Of a stretch of DNA of 64,000 nucleotides, positions 25,834-34,030 are shown piece by piece; position 1 is the stretch's first letter, and each line of letters starts with the position of its first letter. Location of the stretch: contig NZ_JARXRO010000020.1 in the NCBI RefSeq assembly GCF_029887935.1, positions 216,582 to 280,581 on the forward strand, in the 5' to 3' direction. The position numbers were made by a program, and so were the translations under genes. Origin of the DNA: Luteimonas kalidii (GTDB taxonomy: Bacteria > Pseudomonadota > Gammaproteobacteria > Xanthomonadales > Xanthomonadaceae). The notes under the pieces are model-generated. The model had not been told where the DNA came from, did not search any database, and saw nothing but the letters and a program-made list of their open reading frames with translations.

Positions 25834-26766
25834 ATGGATGGAGTGAAGGACAGGGACGCGCGGGCCAGGCCCGTCATGCGGTCGAGCGTGGGGGGCGCCG
25901 CCTGGCGCCGCGCTTGGGTGCTGCTCGTGTGCGTGCTCTGGCTGACGGCCTGCGACGCGGTGCTGTCGGCGGCCGAATCCCCGTCCCGCCACCAGGCGGC
26001 GCTCGAGCGCGCGTTCCCCGATCCGCGGGCGCAAGCCCTGGCGATCGCCGCCGAGCGGGGCGATGCGGCCGAAGTGCGCCGCCTGATGCAGGACGAGGGC
26101 GTCGATCCGGACGTGACCTTCGGCGGCCACGACGGCGGCATGCCGCTGCTGGCATGGCCGATCTACAGCGGCAGTCCCGAAGGCCTGCGCGTGATGCTCG
26201 AGGCCGGCGCCGACCCGAACGCAAAGAAGCGGTCCGCCAGCACGCGCGGCGAGCGCTACCACGCCAACGCCATGGTCTGGGCCGCCGAGAACGAAGATCC
26301 GGAGTACCTGAGCCTGCTGCTCGACCACGGCGGCGATCCCGATACGCGCAACGGCAACGACGAAGCCCTGCTGTTCCACGCCTTCATCAAGCAGAACCAG
26401 TGGCGCAACGTGCAGCTGCTGGTGGAGCGGGGGGCGGATCTCAATATCGAGGCGTCGCCAGCTTCGACGATCCTTGCGACCTATGCGTCGATGGGCGGTT
26501 TCATGATGTCGCACTGGCTGCTGGAGCATGGCGCAGATCCGACCTTGGACTACGCCTACAGCAAGCCGGTGAAACGTCCCGACTCGCACGCCATCGAGGC
26601 GATCTTCTGGCATCCAGGAAACCCCGACGATCCAAGCTGGCAGCGCGAATGCCAGCAATGGCTTGTGTCGCAAGGACATGAACGTCCTCCAATGCCCGAG
26701 CAATATCGCTTGATGCGGGAGCGGCTGGGCTTTCCGCACGAGGAAGCGCAGATTCCGATGCTCTGA
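25834..26766 (+). CDS. Ankyrin-repeat lipoprotein, probable immunity protein
   Basis: A 310-residue lipoprotein: signal helix AWVLLVCVLWLTAC with Cys40. The start may be the in-frame ATG at 25876, which would give a more typical 26-residue signal. From about 65 there are four ankyrin-like repeats (ALAIAAERGDAAEVRRLM, LLLDHGGDPDTRNGN, LLVERGADLN, WLLEHGADPT). The next gene encodes a lipase-domain protein 23 bases downstream. Periplasmic ankyrin or lipoprotein immunity proteins beside lipase effectors are known from interbacterial killing systems, so immunity is inferred. GC content drops to about 58% from roughly 26340 onward. Confidence 0.7.
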   Translation: MDGVKDRDARARPVMRSSVGGAAWRRAWVLLVCVLWLTACDAVLSAAESPSRHQAALERAFPDPRAQALAIAAERGDAAEVRRLMQDEGVDPDVTFGGHDGGMPLLAWPIYSGSPEGLRVMLEAGADPNAKKRSASTRGERYHANAMVWAAENEDPEYLSLLLDHGGDPDTRNGNDEALLFHAFIKQNQWRNVQLLVERGADLNIEASPASTILATYASMGGFMMSHWLLEHGADPTLDYAYSKPVKRPDSHAIEAIFWHPGNPDDPSWQRECQQWLVSQGHERPPMPEQYRLMRERLGFPHEEAQIPML

Positions 26767-27340
26767 TGGCTTACGACAAGGAAGTCGATATGAAATCCCA
26801 CGAACCGACCGCGCTGCTTGATGAACTCAAAGTTTCAGGCGACGCCAATGCATCCTCGTCCGCAGAGGCGCTCGCAGAGCTGTATCACGCCCGTCAGATG
26901 GCGTTGATCGCGCAGGACAGTTACGACGTGGCGCGGAACAGCGGGGAGGCCCCCGCCGGCTGGATCCGCGCAAGCGGCGACCTTGCAGCCCTCAGGAAAC
27001 TCATGCCTGATGTCGGCGTGTCAGACGAGCAACTTCGCTCGATGTTGCAGCCCGACGAGTCAGGTTTTCGCGCAGAGATCTACATTCCGGATCCGACGAT
27101 CCTCGGGCCCGGTTACAAGCCGACCCTGGTGTTCAAGGGCTCCGCTGGAGAAGTCATCGGACCGGACGGAGCTACGCGGGAGACAGCGGCCGAAGACTTT
27201 CTGGCCAACAACTTCCCCCAGTCCGTCGGGCTTAAGACGGACTACTACGACCGCGCCATGAATTTGGGAGTCTTCTTGCGGCGAAGCGGCCTCGACTTCG
27301 ACATCACCGGTCACAGTCTTGGCGGCGGCATGACATCCGC
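26340..27340. other. Lower-GC tract spanning the immunity/effector junction
   Basis: Hand counts of 60-base lines give 53-65% GC here (26341, 26461, 26641, 26761, 26821, 26881, 27241 and 27301 lines) against 68% at 26281, 72% at 27361 and 78% at 28081. Codons such as AGT, CTT and TTG also become more frequent. The tract covers the last part of the ankyrin gene and the lipase catalytic domain. Import by recombination is inferred. Confidence 0.55.
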
Positions 27341-29063
27341 AGCATCCGCCGTCACCGGCATGCGCGCATTCACCTACAACGCCGCCGGGCTGCATCCGGA
27401 CACCGCGCGCCGCTTCGCAGCCGAGCAGGGCGGCCTGCCGCTGTACGACACCGCGCACACGGTGACCGCGTGGCAGGTGCAGGGCGAGGTGCTCAACGAC
27501 GGCGTCCAGCGCGATCTCGCCGGACTCGGGGAGCGCGATCGCCGGCGGCTGGCGGGCCTGCTCGCGGACACGGCCTCGCTGTTGCGCGAACTGCCGCAGG
27601 CGCGCGAGACGCTCAAGCAGTCGATGGCCGCCCACCTGCCCGAGAGCACGCATTCCACGGTGCACGCGTTCCTGGACCGGCTCGCGCAGCCCGATGCCGC
27701 CGTCCTGATCCGGGACCTGCCGCAGGCGGCCGGCGATCGCAGGCCACCGCTGGTGGCGATGACCGAACACGACCGCGCCCTGGTGCGCCGCGAGGAAGTG
27801 GCCTCGATGGCCGAGCTCCATCGCCTGGCCGGGCCACTGCTGCAGGTGGCAGCGTCCACCGCCCGCGGTGCCGAACTGGGGCGTTCCGCTGGCGAGCTCG
27901 CGGCCAGCGGCGGGCGCATCGCCGACACCGGGCTCGACTGGGCCGGGGCGCGCGCATCGGAGGCCTGGTCGTGGGCGGGCGATTTCGCCGGGCAGGGCTA
28001 CCGGGTGACCGGCATCGCTGCGCAGTGGGGCGCGCAGTCCCTGGGCGACGTCGCGGGCCACTGGCGCCGGGCGCGGGCAGGCGCCGAAGCGCTCGCGCTG
28101 CAGGCCGACGCGTGGATGGACGCGCGCCGCGACGACACCGCGGCGTCGTTCGCACGGGTGGTGGGCTGGGCGGCCGGCGCGCATCCGGGCGCGACCGCCG
28201 ACCGCCTCCAGTCGCAGGCCGACGGCATGGCCGCGACGCTGGAGGCGCGGGCCGCGCAGGCGCGTGCGCACGGCGAGGCCGCCGCGGCGGACGCGCTGGA
28301 GCGCGGCCGACAAGCGGCCGCGACGTTCGGGATGATCGGCGACGCGCTCGGCCAGGCCGCGAACGCAGGCATGGCGCGTCGTGGAGAGACCGCGCGGGCG
28401 ACGCTGCACGCGGTGGGCGACCGGATGCAGGTCGCCTTCGATGCGGCCGGCGAGCCGATCGCCACCGGGACCGGGCGCGTCCCCGCCGCCGGCGCGGCCA
28501 TCGGCGCCACCACCGGCGCGATCGTGGGGGCTGCGACCACCTATCGTCCCGACTCCCCGTTCACCGCCTCGGACGTGACCGCCACCGTGCGGCTCTGGCG
28601 CCAGGGGCCGGCAGCGCTGCACGAATCGGTCGAGCGCCATGGCATGGCTGGCGCGATGATTCCGAGCCTGGACGTCGAGATCGCGCGTCAGGAGCGGGCC
28701 GCGCGTGCGTTGCTCCAGTCCCGTCAGCGCGCGCAGTCCGGTCCCGTCCCGGCGGAATCCGGGGCCGCACGCCCGGATTCCGGCACCGGGCGCACGACCG
28801 ACGCCGAGGTCCGCTCTCCACTGTGGCAGGGCGAATCGGGTCGTGCCCTGGGACGCCTGCTCGACGCGTTGCGCGAGGGCGACGCGGAGCGCATCGGCGC
28901 GGCGTCCACCGACCTGCTCGGAACTTCCGCCGCGCGCGACTGGCTGCAGGCCGGGCAGGCGCGACTGGACGCGATGCCGCCGCGGCGACCGGCGGCGGAT
29001 GACTACGGCGCGCTGTCCTGTCCTGCACCCGATCACGTCGCCGAGCTGATGCACGGGCGCTAG
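26790..29063 (+). CDS. Lipase-domain protein, putative antibacterial phospholipase effector
   Basis: A 757-residue protein. Residues about 20-215 form an alpha/beta-hydrolase lipase domain with ITGHSLGGG (nucleophile Ser176). The middle (about 330-560) is Ala-rich, mostly helical. VPAAGAAIGATTGAIVGAAT near 560-580 is a glycine-zipper-like hydrophobic segment of the kind seen in membrane-inserting effectors. No signal peptide is present, which fits T6SS or T4SS substrates. I see no PAAR, Rhs or clear XVIPCD domain, so the route is open. AAGGAAG at 26778-26784 favours the ATG at 26790; an ATG at 26766 overlaps the ankyrin stop. The first 200 codons have lower GC than the rest. Confidence 0.7.
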   Translation: MKSHEPTALLDELKVSGDANASSSAEALAELYHARQMALIAQDSYDVARNSGEAPAGWIRASGDLAALRKLMPDVGVSDEQLRSMLQPDESGFRAEIYIPDPTILGPGYKPTLVFKGSAGEVIGPDGATRETAAEDFLANNFPQSVGLKTDYYDRAMNLGVFLRRSGLDFDITGHSLGGGMTSAASAVTGMRAFTYNAAGLHPDTARRFAAEQGGLPLYDTAHTVTAWQVQGEVLNDGVQRDLAGLGERDRRRLAGLLADTASLLRELPQARETLKQSMAAHLPESTHSTVHAFLDRLAQPDAAVLIRDLPQAAGDRRPPLVAMTEHDRALVRREEVASMAELHRLAGPLLQVAASTARGAELGRSAGELAASGGRIADTGLDWAGARASEAWSWAGDFAGQGYRVTGIAAQWGAQSLGDVAGHWRRARAGAEALALQADAWMDARRDDTAASFARVVGWAAGAHPGATADRLQSQADGMAATLEARAAQARAHGEAAAADALERGRQAAATFGMIGDALGQAANAGMARRGETARATLHAVGDRMQVAFDAAGEPIATGTGRVPAAGAAIGATTGAIVGAATTYRPDSPFTASDVTATVRLWRQGPAALHESVERHGMAGAMIPSLDVEIARQERAARALLQSRQRAQSGPVPAESGAARPDSGTGRTTDAEVRSPLWQGESGRALGRLLDALREGDAERIGAASTDLLGTSAARDWLQAGQARLDAMPPRRPAADDYGALSCPAPDHVAELMHGR

Positions 29064-29331
29064 TGCGGCCCATCGCGCCGTCATGTGCGGCGTAAAGGGC
29101 GAGCCAGCCGACCGGATTTTCCGATGTGGTTCGCCGCGTTGAGGACGTGCATCGTCCGGCAGCCCGAAATCGTTCGACGCGGCCGCCGCACCGGCGGCAC
29201 GGGCGGGGCGGCGCTCCGGGCATCCGGTCCGACGCGGCCACTGGAATGCAATGCTCGCGTGCAGCGCAGGCCCTGCACACGCACAGCCGCATCCGCCGAA
29301 GAAACGCGCACCACCCGTGTCCGCCGGACCT

Positions 29332-30003
29332 TCAGTCCAGCAGCGGCTCCAGCGCGGGCCAGACGTGGTCGAGCAGTTTCGACTGCGCGGCGACTGTCGG
29401 ATGCAGGTTGTCGTCCTGGAAGGCGGCGCGCTCGAGCGCGATCGGTTCGAGCAGGAACGGCAGTAGCGCGGTGTCGAACAGCTCGGCCAGCTCACGGTAG
29501 TTGCTTTCGAACCCGGCGGTGTAGTCCGGGCCGAGGTTGGGTGGCATGCGCATGCCCACCAGCAGCACCTTCGCGCCCACATGCTGCGAGGCCCCGATCA
29601 TGCGCGCGAGGTTGCGGCGCGCCTCGGCCAGCGGCAGGCCGCGCAGGCCATCGTTGGCGCCGAGCGCGATCACCACGACGTCGGGCCGGTGGCGCAGCAC
29701 CTCGGCGACGATCCGCGCCGAGCCGCCGGCCGTGGTCTCGCCGCTGATGCTCGCGTTGACCACCTGCCAGCCCGGCTGCTCGCGCGCCAGCCGTTCGCCC
29801 AGCAACGACACCCAGCCTTCGGACGCGGCCATGCCGTAGCCGGCGGACAGCGAATCGCCCATCACCAGTACCGTGCGCGGCGCCGGCGACGCGGCGGCCG
29901 CGGCGGAGGGCGCCTGGGCGAACGCGGGCAGCAGCGCCAGCAGCGCGACCAAACTGATGGCCCATTGCATCGCATGCCGGCAGGCCGCATAACCACTCTT
30001 CAT
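29332..30003 (-). CDS. tesA: Periplasmic GDSL esterase/lysophospholipase TesA
   Basis: TesA is a broad thioesterase/esterase/lysophospholipase I of the SGNH family. The 223 residues include a signal peptide (ending PAFAQ, about 30), block I VMGDSLSAGYGM with nucleophile Ser51, the GxND motif GANDGL and block V DNLHP with Asp198 and His201. A GAGGAGG Shine-Dalgarno lies just upstream of the start at 30003. As in E. coli, it is divergent from the ybbA-ybbP ABC transporter genes. Periplasmic. Confidence 0.92.
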   Translation of the reverse strand: MKSGYAACRHAMQWAISLVALLALLPAFAQAPSAAAAASPAPRTVLVMGDSLSAGYGMAASEGWVSLLGERLAREQPGWQVVNASISGETTAGGSARIVAEVLRHRPDVVVIALGANDGLRGLPLAEARRNLARMIGASQHVGAKVLLVGMRMPPNLGPDYTAGFESNYRELAELFDTALLPFLLEPIALERAAFQDDNLHPTVAAQSKLLDHVWPALEPLLD

Positions 30004-30070
30004 CTGTCCTCCTCGTCCGTCCTGCGCACCGGTGGCGCCTGCGGTCCACGATAACCAATCCGGAATGAAC

Positions 30071-30808
30071 ATGGCCGACGCCCCCGCGCCGCTTGCCGCT
30101 GCCCCCCGCGCCACGCAGTCCCGTCCATCCGCCGCCGCCCTGCAGGTGCAGGGCCTGGGCAAGCGGGTGATGCTGCCCTCCGGCGAACTGGTGATCCTCG
30201 ACGGCGTCGGCTTCGACGTCGCCGCCGGCGAGGTGGTCGCGATCGTCGGCGCCTCGGGCTCCGGCAAGAGCACGTTGCTGTCGCTGCTGGCCGGACTCGA
30301 CACGCCCAGCGGCGGCGCGGTCACGCTCGACGGTGAGCCGATCTCGACCCTCGACGAGGACGGCCGCGCCCGCGTGCGCGGCGACCGCGTCGGCTTCGTG
30401 TTCCAGAACTTCCAGCTGCTGCCCTCGCTCACCGCGCTGGAGAACGTGATGCTGCCGCTGGAACTGCGTGGCGAAGCGGACGCGGAGACCCCCGCGCGCG
30501 AGATGCTGCGCAAGGTGGGCCTGGGCGAACGCCTGGGCCACTACCCGAAGCAGCTCTCCGGCGGCGAACAGCAGCGGGTCGCGCTGGCGCGCGCGTTCGT
30601 GACCCGCCCCTCGCTGCTGTTCGCCGACGAACCCACCGGCAACCTCGACACCAACACCGGCCAGGCGATCATCGAACTGCTGTTCGCGATGAACGCCGAG
30701 GCCGGCACCACCCTGGTACTGGTGACCCACGACGACCACCTCGCCGCGCGCTGCCACCGGACCCTGCGGCTGGACAGCGGACGCCTGGTCGCGGACGAGC
30801 GCCGGTGA
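30071..30808 (+). CDS. ybbA: ABC transporter ATP-binding protein YbbA (LolD-like)
   Basis: A 245-residue ATPase of the MacB/LolD type. Walker A GASGSGKST is at 60-68, Q-loop VFQNFQLLPSLTALENV, signature LSGGEQQR, and Walker B LLFADEPTGNLD. It powers the large FtsX-type permease encoded seven bases downstream. ATG at 30071 was preferred over the ATG at 30065 because GGA lies six bases before it. The tesA-ybbA-ybbP layout is conserved in gammaproteobacteria; the exported substrate is not known but a lipid or lipoprotein link is plausible. Confidence 0.93.
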   Translation: MADAPAPLAAAPRATQSRPSAAALQVQGLGKRVMLPSGELVILDGVGFDVAAGEVVAIVGASGSGKSTLLSLLAGLDTPSGGAVTLDGEPISTLDEDGRARVRGDRVGFVFQNFQLLPSLTALENVMLPLELRGEADAETPAREMLRKVGLGERLGHYPKQLSGGEQQRVALARAFVTRPSLLFADEPTGNLDTNTGQAIIELLFAMNAEAGTTLVLVTHDDHLAARCHRTLRLDSGRLVADERR

Positions 30809-30815
30809 GCCGCGC

Positions 30816-33341
30816 ATGAGGACGCTCACCCTCGCGTGGCGTCAGCTGCGCCGCGATCTCAAGGCCGGCGACATCCGCATCCTCGCCGGCGCCCTGGTGC
30901 TGGCGGTGGTGGCGGTGTCCTCGGTCGGCTTCGTCACCGACCGCGCCGAACGCGCGCTGGCGATGGAAGCCAACCGCCTGCTCGGCGGCGACGCGCTGGT
31001 GCGCGGCGATGCGCCGATCGCCGGACCGGTGCTGGAGGCCGCGTCCGCCCCCGGCCTGCAGCGCACGCAGACGGTCGAACTCGACAGCATGATCCGGGTC
31101 GGCGAGGGCAGCGACGCGCGCCTGCAGCTGGGCGACCTGCGCGCGCTGGGGGCAGGCTTCCCGCTGCGCGGCAGTTTCCGTATCGCCGGCGCCGACGGCA
31201 TCGAGCGCGACGCCGGCACGATCCCCGCCCCCGGCACGCTCTGGCTCAGCCGCGCCGGCGCCGATACGCTGGGCGCGCGCATCGGCGATGCGGTCGGTAT
31301 CGGCACGCGCAGCTTCCGCCTCGCCGCACTCGTGGTGCAGGAGCCCGACGCCTCGATCGACTACTTCAATGTCGCTCCCAAGGCCTTCCTCAACCTCGAC
31401 GACCTCCCCGCAACCGGGCTGGTGCAGGAAGGCAGCCGCATCCGCTACCGGCTGGTGGTGGCGGGCGAGGCCGGCGCGGTCGAACAGTTCGCCGCCACCG
31501 CGCGCGACAACCTGGGCCGCGGCCAGCGGATCGAGACCATCACCGACGCGCGGCCCGAAGTGCGCTCGGCGCTCGACCGCGCCGGCCGGTTCCTCGGCCT
31601 GGCGGCGCTGGTGTCGGTGGTGCTGGCCGCGGTCGCAGTCGCGATGGCCGCGCGCCGCCACAGCGAGCGGCACCTGTCTGGCGTGGCGGTGATGCGCTGC
31701 CTCGGCGCGCAGCAGCGCACGCTGGTGGGCATCCACGTCGGAGAACTGCTGCTGTTGGGGCTGATCGCCTGCACCGTGGGCGTGGCGATCGCGTTCGCGC
31801 TGCAGTGGTCGGTGGCCGGCTGGCTGGCGCAGGCGCTGAAGGTCGACATCCCGCCGGCCAGCCTGTGGCCGGCGCTGCGCGGCTACGGCGTCGGGCTGGT
31901 GGTGCTGCTGGCCTTCGGCGCGCCGCCGGTGCTCGCGCTGCGCCGGGTGCCGGCGCTGCGGGTGCTGCGCCGCGACCTCGACGGCGCCGAACCGTCGGCA
32001 TGGATCGTGGCGCTCGCCGGGCTCGGTGGCCTGGCGGCGCTGCTGTGGTGGCAGGCCGGTTCGGCCACGCTGGCGCTGTCGATGCTGGTCGGCATCGCCG
32101 CGACGCTGGCTGCGCTGGCGCTGATCGCCTGGGCGCTTATCCTCGCTGTGCGCCGCCTGCGCACGCGCCTGCGCGGCGCGCTGCGCTACGGCCTGGCGAA
32201 CGTCAGCCGCCGTGCCGGCACCTCGATCGCCCAGGTCAGCGCGCTGGGGCTGGGGCTGATGGCGCTGCTGCTGCTGACGTTCGTGCGCACCGACCTGCTC
32301 GACCGCTGGCAGATGTCGCTGGCCGAGAACGCACCCAACCGCTTCATCATCAACGTGCAGTCAGACCAGATCGCGCCGGTGCGCGAATTCATCGCCGCGC
32401 AGGGCGTGGCCGAGCCGGTGCTGTTCCCGATGGTCCGCGCGCGCCTGGTCGAGCGCAACGGCGCGCCGGTGAGCGGCGCCGACTACGAAGGCCGCAGCGG
32501 CGACGCCGAGCAGGACCGGCAGGCCCAGCGGCGCGCGGAGCGCGAGTTCAACCTGTCGATGGCCGATTCCCTGCGCGACGACAACCAGGTCACCGCCGGC
32601 ACGTTCTGGAGCGGCACGCCGGCCTCGCCGGAACTGTCGGTGGAAGAAGGCTTCGCCGAAGACCTGGGCTGGAAGATCGGCGACCGGATCGCGTTCGACA
32701 TCGCCGGGCAGCGGTTCGAGGCCCCGATCACCAGCCTGCGCAGCGTGGAGTGGGAAAGCTTCCAGCCGAACTTCTTCGTCGTGGCGTCGCCCGGCGCGCT
32801 GGACGGCTACCCGGCCAGCCACATCACCGCGGTGCAGGTGCCGCCGGAGCGCAGCCGCTTCACCGCCGAGCTGGTGCAGGCGTTCCCGAACCTGTCGGTG
32901 ATCGACGTCGACGCGGTGCTGGCGCAGGTGCGCTCGACCGCCGACCAGGTCTCGACCGTGGTCCAGGTGGTGTTCTGGTTCTCGCTGCTGGCGGGCGTGC
33001 TGGTGCTGCTGGCCGCGGTCAGCGCCAGCCAGGACGAGCGCCTGCTCGAAGGCGGGGTGATGCGCGCGCTGGGCGGCAGCCGCGGCCAGCTGCGCATGGC
33101 GCAGGTGTCGGAGTTCGCCGCGATCGGCCTGCTCGCCGGCCTGGTGGCGGCGATCGCCGCCTCGGTGCTGGCGGGGGTGATCGCGACCCAGGTGTTCGAC
33201 CTGCCGTGGCGGCAGAACTGGACCCTGGCCGCGGTCGGCAGCGCGGTGGGCGTGGCGATGACGCTGCTCGCCGGCCTGTTCGCGACCCGCAAGGTGCTCG
33301 ACGCGCCGCCGTCGGCGACGTTGCGGGAGCTGCAGGGGTGA
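30816..33341 (+). CDS. ybbP: FtsX/MacB-type ABC permease YbbP
   Basis: An 841-residue inner-membrane permease. There is one helix near the N-terminus (IRILAGALVLAVVAVSSVGFV), a large periplasmic domain (about 45-245), a first FtsX helix block at about 260-370, two further helices at 395-450, a second periplasmic region, and a final FtsX block at about 705-830 (FWFSLLAGVLVLLAAVSASQDERLLEGGVMRALG). This duplicated layout is typical of YbbP. It works with YbbA. Its stop overlaps the earliest possible start of the S4-domain gene. Confidence 0.92.
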   Translation: MRTLTLAWRQLRRDLKAGDIRILAGALVLAVVAVSSVGFVTDRAERALAMEANRLLGGDALVRGDAPIAGPVLEAASAPGLQRTQTVELDSMIRVGEGSDARLQLGDLRALGAGFPLRGSFRIAGADGIERDAGTIPAPGTLWLSRAGADTLGARIGDAVGIGTRSFRLAALVVQEPDASIDYFNVAPKAFLNLDDLPATGLVQEGSRIRYRLVVAGEAGAVEQFAATARDNLGRGQRIETITDARPEVRSALDRAGRFLGLAALVSVVLAAVAVAMAARRHSERHLSGVAVMRCLGAQQRTLVGIHVGELLLLGLIACTVGVAIAFALQWSVAGWLAQALKVDIPPASLWPALRGYGVGLVVLLAFGAPPVLALRRVPALRVLRRDLDGAEPSAWIVALAGLGGLAALLWWQAGSATLALSMLVGIAATLAALALIAWALILAVRRLRTRLRGALRYGLANVSRRAGTSIAQVSALGLGLMALLLLTFVRTDLLDRWQMSLAENAPNRFIINVQSDQIAPVREFIAAQGVAEPVLFPMVRARLVERNGAPVSGADYEGRSGDAEQDRQAQRRAEREFNLSMADSLRDDNQVTAGTFWSGTPASPELSVEEGFAEDLGWKIGDRIAFDIAGQRFEAPITSLRSVEWESFQPNFFVVASPGALDGYPASHITAVQVPPERSRFTAELVQAFPNLSVIDVDAVLAQVRSTADQVSTVVQVVFWFSLLAGVLVLLAAVSASQDERLLEGGVMRALGGSRGQLRMAQVSEFAAIGLLAGLVAAIAASVLAGVIATQVFDLPWRQNWTLAAVGSAVGVAMTLLAGLFATRKVLDAPPSATLRELQG

Positions 33342-33346
33342 GCGCG

Positions 33347-33592
33347 ATGGAAGAGACTGAATTCGCGCTAGAGGGCGACTTCGTCGAACTGCACCAGCTG
33401 CTCAAGCTGTGCGGGCTGGTCGACAGCGGCGGCGCCGGCAAGGCCCTGGTCTCGAGCGGCGCCGTGCGCGTGGATGGCGACGTGGAACTGCGCCGCACCT
33501 GCAAGATCCGCGCGGGGCAGCAGGTGGACAGCGGCGGGGCGCGGATCACGGTGATCGCGGCACCATCCGTCGCGTCGCCCCGCCACCCGTAA
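33347..33592 (+). CDS. S4-domain RNA-binding protein (YbcJ-like)
   Basis: An 81-residue protein consisting of one S4 domain: EFALEGDFVELHQLLKLCGLVDSGG, then VRVDGDVELRRTCKIRAGQQV. Such small proteins (YbcJ in E. coli) bind RNA and are thought to act in ribosome or tRNA-linked processes. The ATG at 33347 has AGGGG upstream; a GTG at 33338 overlapping the ybbP stop (GTGA) would add three residues. It is close enough to ybbP to be co-transcribed. Confidence 0.82.
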   Translation: MEETEFALEGDFVELHQLLKLCGLVDSGGAGKALVSSGAVRVDGDVELRRTCKIRAGQQVDSGGARITVIAAPSVASPRHP

Positions 33593-33618
33593 GCCCGGGT
33601 AAGCGCGGCGCACCCGGG
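33589..33618 (+). repeat. REP-like element, type A copy 1
   Basis: CCCGGGT at 33594-33600 pairs with ACCCGGG at 33612-33618 around AAGCGCGGCGC. The element starts with GTAAGC, where the second copy has GTAGC. It overlaps the end of the S4-domain gene by four bases. Confidence 0.75.
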
Positions 33619-33647
33619 ACCGGGTGCCGGTATCGCGTGGGATCGAT

Positions 33648-33681
33648 CCCGGATGCGGCCTTCGGCCTTATCCGGGCTACG
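33648..33681 (+). repeat. REP-like element, type B copy 1
   Basis: CCCGGAT and ATCCGGG arms with an inner GGCC/GGCC hairpin (GCGGCCTTCGGCC), ending in GCTACG. It is a common gammaproteobacterial extragenic palindrome form. Confidence 0.75.
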
Positions 33682-33808
33682 CGCCTGTCCCGTCCTCCGC
33701 TCGCGGGGGAACGTGCGGAAGGCGGATGGGGCGCGCAGGCGATCGGATGCCACGACGAGCCCGAATCCAACGCGTCGCCGGATGCCACGACGAGCGGATC
33801 CGCAACAC

Positions 33809-33837
33809 GTAGCCCGGGTAAGCGAAGCGCACCCGGG
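33809..33837 (+). repeat. REP-like element, type A copy 2
   Basis: GTAGCCCGGGTAAGCGAAGC then GCACCCGGG. The arms CCCGGGT (33813-33819) and ACCCGGG (33831-33837) are perfect. An inverted copy lies at 62165-62193. Confidence 0.8.
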
Positions 33838-33916
33838 GCGGGGTCACGCGCCGTGCCTGCCTGCTCAAGCGCAGCCCATCCGGTATGCGGCGTACTTCCG
33901 TGGTGCGACCGCGTTC

Positions 33917-33950
33917 CCCGGATGCGGCCCTTGGCCTTATCCGGGCTACG
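33917..33950 (+). repeat. REP-like element, type B copy 2
   Basis: Same layout as the copy at 33648-33681, with one change in the inner loop (GGCCCTTGGCC for GGCCTTCGGCC). Confidence 0.75.
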
Positions 33951-34030
33951 GACTGATCCGGGCGACGCGGCCTCGGCTCAGTCGATCTGCGCGAGCCGCG
34001 GATCGCAGATGCACCGCGACCCGCCGCGCC

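Larger units (their letters stand above)
33593..34030. other. Gene-free intergenic region filled with REP-like repeats
   Basis: A 438-base gap between the convergent S4-domain and fabB genes. It holds two CCCGGGT/ACCCGGG elements (33589-33618, 33809-33837), two CCCGGATGCGGCC/CTTATCCGGG elements (33648-33681, 33917-33950) and a 17-base direct repeat, CGGATGCCACGACGAGC, at 33744-33760 and 33779-33795. I see no gene. Confidence 0.8.

Noticed and set aside
28700..29063. XVIPCD secretion domain at the effector C-terminus
   Set aside because: The last 120 residues do not show the conserved XVIPCD blocks or glutamine-rich end that I would expect, so T4SS delivery was not claimed.
33589..33950. CRISPR array
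   Set aside because: The repeats are palindromic REP-like elements of two types with irregular spacing and no spacer pattern.
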